Shown here piece by piece: positions 5,215 through 6,360 of a DNA stretch of 6,360 nt. Below the pieces are notes generated by a model. It did no database searches and was not told the DNA's origin. It worked only from the letters and a program-made list of their open reading frames with translations. The stretch's first letter is position 1; each line of letters starts with the position of its first letter. The stretch is from an uncultured Clostridia bacterium (GTDB lineage: Bacteria > Bacillota_A > Clostridia > Oscillospirales > Oscillospiraceae): NCBI GenBank assembly GCA_946408145.1, contig CAMJQX010000096.1, forward strand, positions 1 to 6,360. Direction: 5' to 3'. Both the position numbers and the translations under genes were made by a program.

Positions 5215-5275
5215 CCGGATCCTTTTGGGCATGAGCGGCAGGGAGACCGGCTGCCGCGCGGCGGCGGTGATCCGG
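5215..5275. other. Nested inverted repeats between the convergent genes
   Basis: CCGGATC (5215-5221) pairs with GATCCGG (5269-5275). Inside lies a second perfect 7-bp stem, GCGGCAG (5235-5241) with CTGCCGC (5251-5257). On the - strand this follows the metallo-hydrolase stop by about 17 bases, so the structured 3' end of that transcript would come before the shared terminator. No T-tract follows, so it is not a terminator by itself. Confidence 0.35.
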
Positions 5276-5291
5276 TTCCTGCCGTTTGTTC

Positions 5292-6173
5292 TTACTCGGC
5301 CCGGCGCCAGAGGAGCATGCCGTTTTCAAAGCTCACGCTCAGTCTGCCGCTGTCCTTGAGCCAGGAGAGGTAGCCGCGAACGGTGCTGCCGACCAGCACG
5401 TACTGCTCGAAGCTCATCGTCAGACCGTATGCCGTGAAGAGCTTCTGCAGGATGGCCTCGAAGCAGAGCGGCTCCGCGCAGAGCTCGACGATGCGCCCGG
5501 CGATCTCGTGCACGGTGTCGAGGTTATACTGCGCCAGCTCCGCGATGTCCTCCGCGGCGGCGGCGTGGGAGGGCACGAAGAGCCGCGCCTGCATGGTCTT
5601 CACCGCTTCAAGCGTGCGGATATACGCCTCGACGTCGTAGATATAGCCGATGCGGTACTTCTCCAGCGTCTCCCGGCTGGAAAGGCAGTCCGCCAGAAAA
5701 ACCACGTCGTCCGGTGTGCGATACCCCACCATGTCGAAGAAATGGCCGGGCAGGGGGATGGCCTCGAAGCCCTCGGGCAGGACTGCGTCCGTCAGGTACT
5801 CCGCGTTGCTCTCCTGCGCCATCAGGAACTTGTGCCGCAGATCCCTGCAGGGAAAGCCGCCGTAGAGGAAGGAGGGCTCAAGCAGCGGATGCCGCGTAAA
5901 GGCGCAGTCGATCCCCGGCGCATAGATCCTGCAGCCGGTCTGCGCCTGCAGGTATTTGTTGCCGCCGATGTGGTCGGCGTTGGAGTGCGTGTTATAGATA
6001 GCGCGCAGCTTCCAGCCGTTTTTATCCAGGATCTGGCGGAGCTTGCGCCCCGCGTCCTTGTCGTTGCCGCTGTCGATCAGGCAGACCTCGCCCCCGTCGA
6101 GCAGGACGAGACCGATTTTGGCCGGGCTCTGGATATAATAGGTCCTGTCGGTGATTTGATTCAGTTCGAACAT
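5292..6173 (-). CDS. Metallo-beta-lactamase-fold hydrolase with winged-helix-like C-terminus
   Basis: This 293-residue protein has no signal peptide. The fold is shown by LIDSG (32-36), the metal motif THSNADHIGG (62-71), PLPGH (140-144, His144), FLADCL (159-164, Asp162) and VPSHA (200-204, His203). The canonical HxHxDH is changed to HxNxDH: His63, Asn65, Asp67, His68. The other expected metal ligands are present, so it may bind one metal or use Asn in the site. Residues about 235-290 (EAILQKLFTAYG, STVRGYLSWLKDSGRL) look like the winged-helix domain often attached to this group of MBL hydrolases. The substrate is unknown; the family includes thioesterases, lactonases and nucleases. An ATG 30 bases upstream (6203) was not chosen because it lies within a few bases of the predicted transcription start and has no ribosome site. 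ATG 6173 has GGGAGG at a 7-base distance. Confidence 0.85.
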   Translation of the reverse strand: MFELNQITDRTYYIQSPAKIGLVLLDGGEVCLIDSGNDKDAGRKLRQILDKNGWKLRAIYNTHSNADHIGGNKYLQAQTGCRIYAPGIDCAFTRHPLLEPSFLYGGFPCRDLRHKFLMAQESNAEYLTDAVLPEGFEAIPLPGHFFDMVGYRTPDDVVFLADCLSSRETLEKYRIGYIYDVEAYIRTLEAVKTMQARLFVPSHAAAAEDIAELAQYNLDTVHEIAGRIVELCAEPLCFEAILQKLFTAYGLTMSFEQYVLVGSTVRGYLSWLKDSGRLSVSFENGMLLWRRAE

Positions 6174-6180
6174 GTCCGCG

Positions 6181-6186
6181 CCTCCC
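6181..6186 (-). promoter_or_regulatory. Ribosome binding site fixing the metallo-hydrolase start
   Basis: GGGAGG on the - strand lies 7 bases before ATG 6173. It selects the 293-residue form over the 303-residue form starting at 6203, whose extra residues MILFSTGGAD would be encoded across this ribosome site. Confidence 0.8.
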
Positions 6187-6211
6187 GTCGAGAATAGTAT
6201 CATCCGCCATT

Positions 6212-6240
6212 ACTTTACAGGCTCAGGCGGAGCGCGTCAA
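6212..6240 (-). promoter_or_regulatory. Likely sigma-A promoter of the metallo-hydrolase gene
   Basis: On the - strand, TTGACG (6235-6240, five of six consensus bases) and TAAAGT (6212-6217, four of six) are separated by exactly 17 bp. The predicted start of transcription is near 6204-6206, giving a leader of about 30 bases that contains the GGGAGG ribosome site. It lies just beyond the terminator of the next gene, so the metallo-hydrolase forms its own transcription unit. Confidence 0.65.
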
Positions 6241-6262
6241 GCATTTCCTGAGATCAGAAACA

Positions 6263-6287
6263 GGGGAGACCGCACAACGGTCTCCCC
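6263..6287 (-). terminator. Hairpin terminator of the right-edge gene
   Basis: A 10-bp perfect stem (GGGGAGACCG against CGGTCTCCCC) encloses a 5-base loop. On the - strand it starts 10 bases after the stop codon at 6298-6300 and is followed by TGTTTCT, a modest T-rich tail. The position after a stop and before the next promoter supports a terminator role. Confidence 0.7.
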
Positions 6288-6297
6288 CCTATAGTGC

Positions 6298-6360
6298 TTA
6301 TTCGACAAACGTGCCGTCCCGCCAGCGGAGGATCCGGCAGCCGAGGGCCTCGGCCTCCGC
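6298..6360 (-). CDS. 3' end of an unidentified gene, cut by the window edge
   Basis: An open - strand frame enters at the right edge and ends at TAA (6298-6300). The last 20 residues read AEAEALGCRILRWRDGTFVE. The piece is too short to assign a family. Its reality is supported by the hairpin terminator directly behind the stop codon and by the separate promoter for the following gene on the same strand. Another frame is possible but would lack that fit. Confidence 0.6.
   Translation of the reverse strand, partial: AEAEALGCRILRWRDGTFVE

Noticed and set aside
5286..6197. A 303-codon + strand frame opposite the metallo-hydrolase
   Set aside because: It mirrors the real gene codon for codon. 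The - strand frame has the MBL motifs, a ribosome site and a promoter; the + strand translation has none.
6174..6203. Ten-residue longer start of the metallo-hydrolase
   Set aside because: ATG 6203 lies within a few bases of the predicted transcription start, has no ribosome site, and the extra codons cover the GGGAGG site used by ATG 6173.

Overview
The window looks like chromosomal DNA from a GC-rich member of the Firmicutes, probably a gut-type Clostridia (Oscillospiraceae or Lachnospiraceae-like). This is inferred from strong GGAGG ribosome sites, a consensus sigma-A promoter, a clostridial-style CsoR/CopA pair and a maltose-type beta-phosphoglucomutase. No rRNA, tRNA, CRISPR array, insertion sequence or attachment site was seen.

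Left part (1-3131): after two stem-loops that probably insulate the region from upstream transcription, there is a self-contained copper-resistance operon on the + strand. A perfect TTGACA-17-TATAAT promoter carries one CsoR-type palindrome inside its spacer and a second one just before the csoR ribosome site. Next come csoR (Cu(I)-sensing repressor) and copA (Cu(I)-exporting P1B-ATPase). CopA has one heavy-metal-binding domain (HMA) at its N-terminus and a second fused at its C-terminus. The C-terminal HMA has its own embedded Shine-Dalgarno sequence and in-frame ATG, so the same gene may also make a free 69-residue CopZ-like copper chaperone. That is the most interesting point of the window: repressor, pump and chaperone encoded in two open reading frames.

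Middle part (3132-5291): a 226-base gene-free stretch with several small hairpins is followed by pgmB (beta-phosphoglucomutase, + strand) and an alpha/beta-hydrolase resembling carbohydrate esterases (+ strand), probably co-transcribed. They suggest oligosaccharide breakdown: the esterase would remove acyl groups, and the mutase would feed beta-glucose 1-phosphate from phosphorolysis of maltose-like sugars into glycolysis. A 16-bp stem with a GAAA loop ends this unit and is symmetrical enough to serve the convergent gene as well.

Right part (5292-6360), - strand: a metallo-beta-lactamase-fold hydrolase with a C-terminal winged-helix-like region and an HxNxDH variant of the metal motif, with its own promoter. 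At the edge is the 3' end of another - strand gene, closed by a hairpin terminator.
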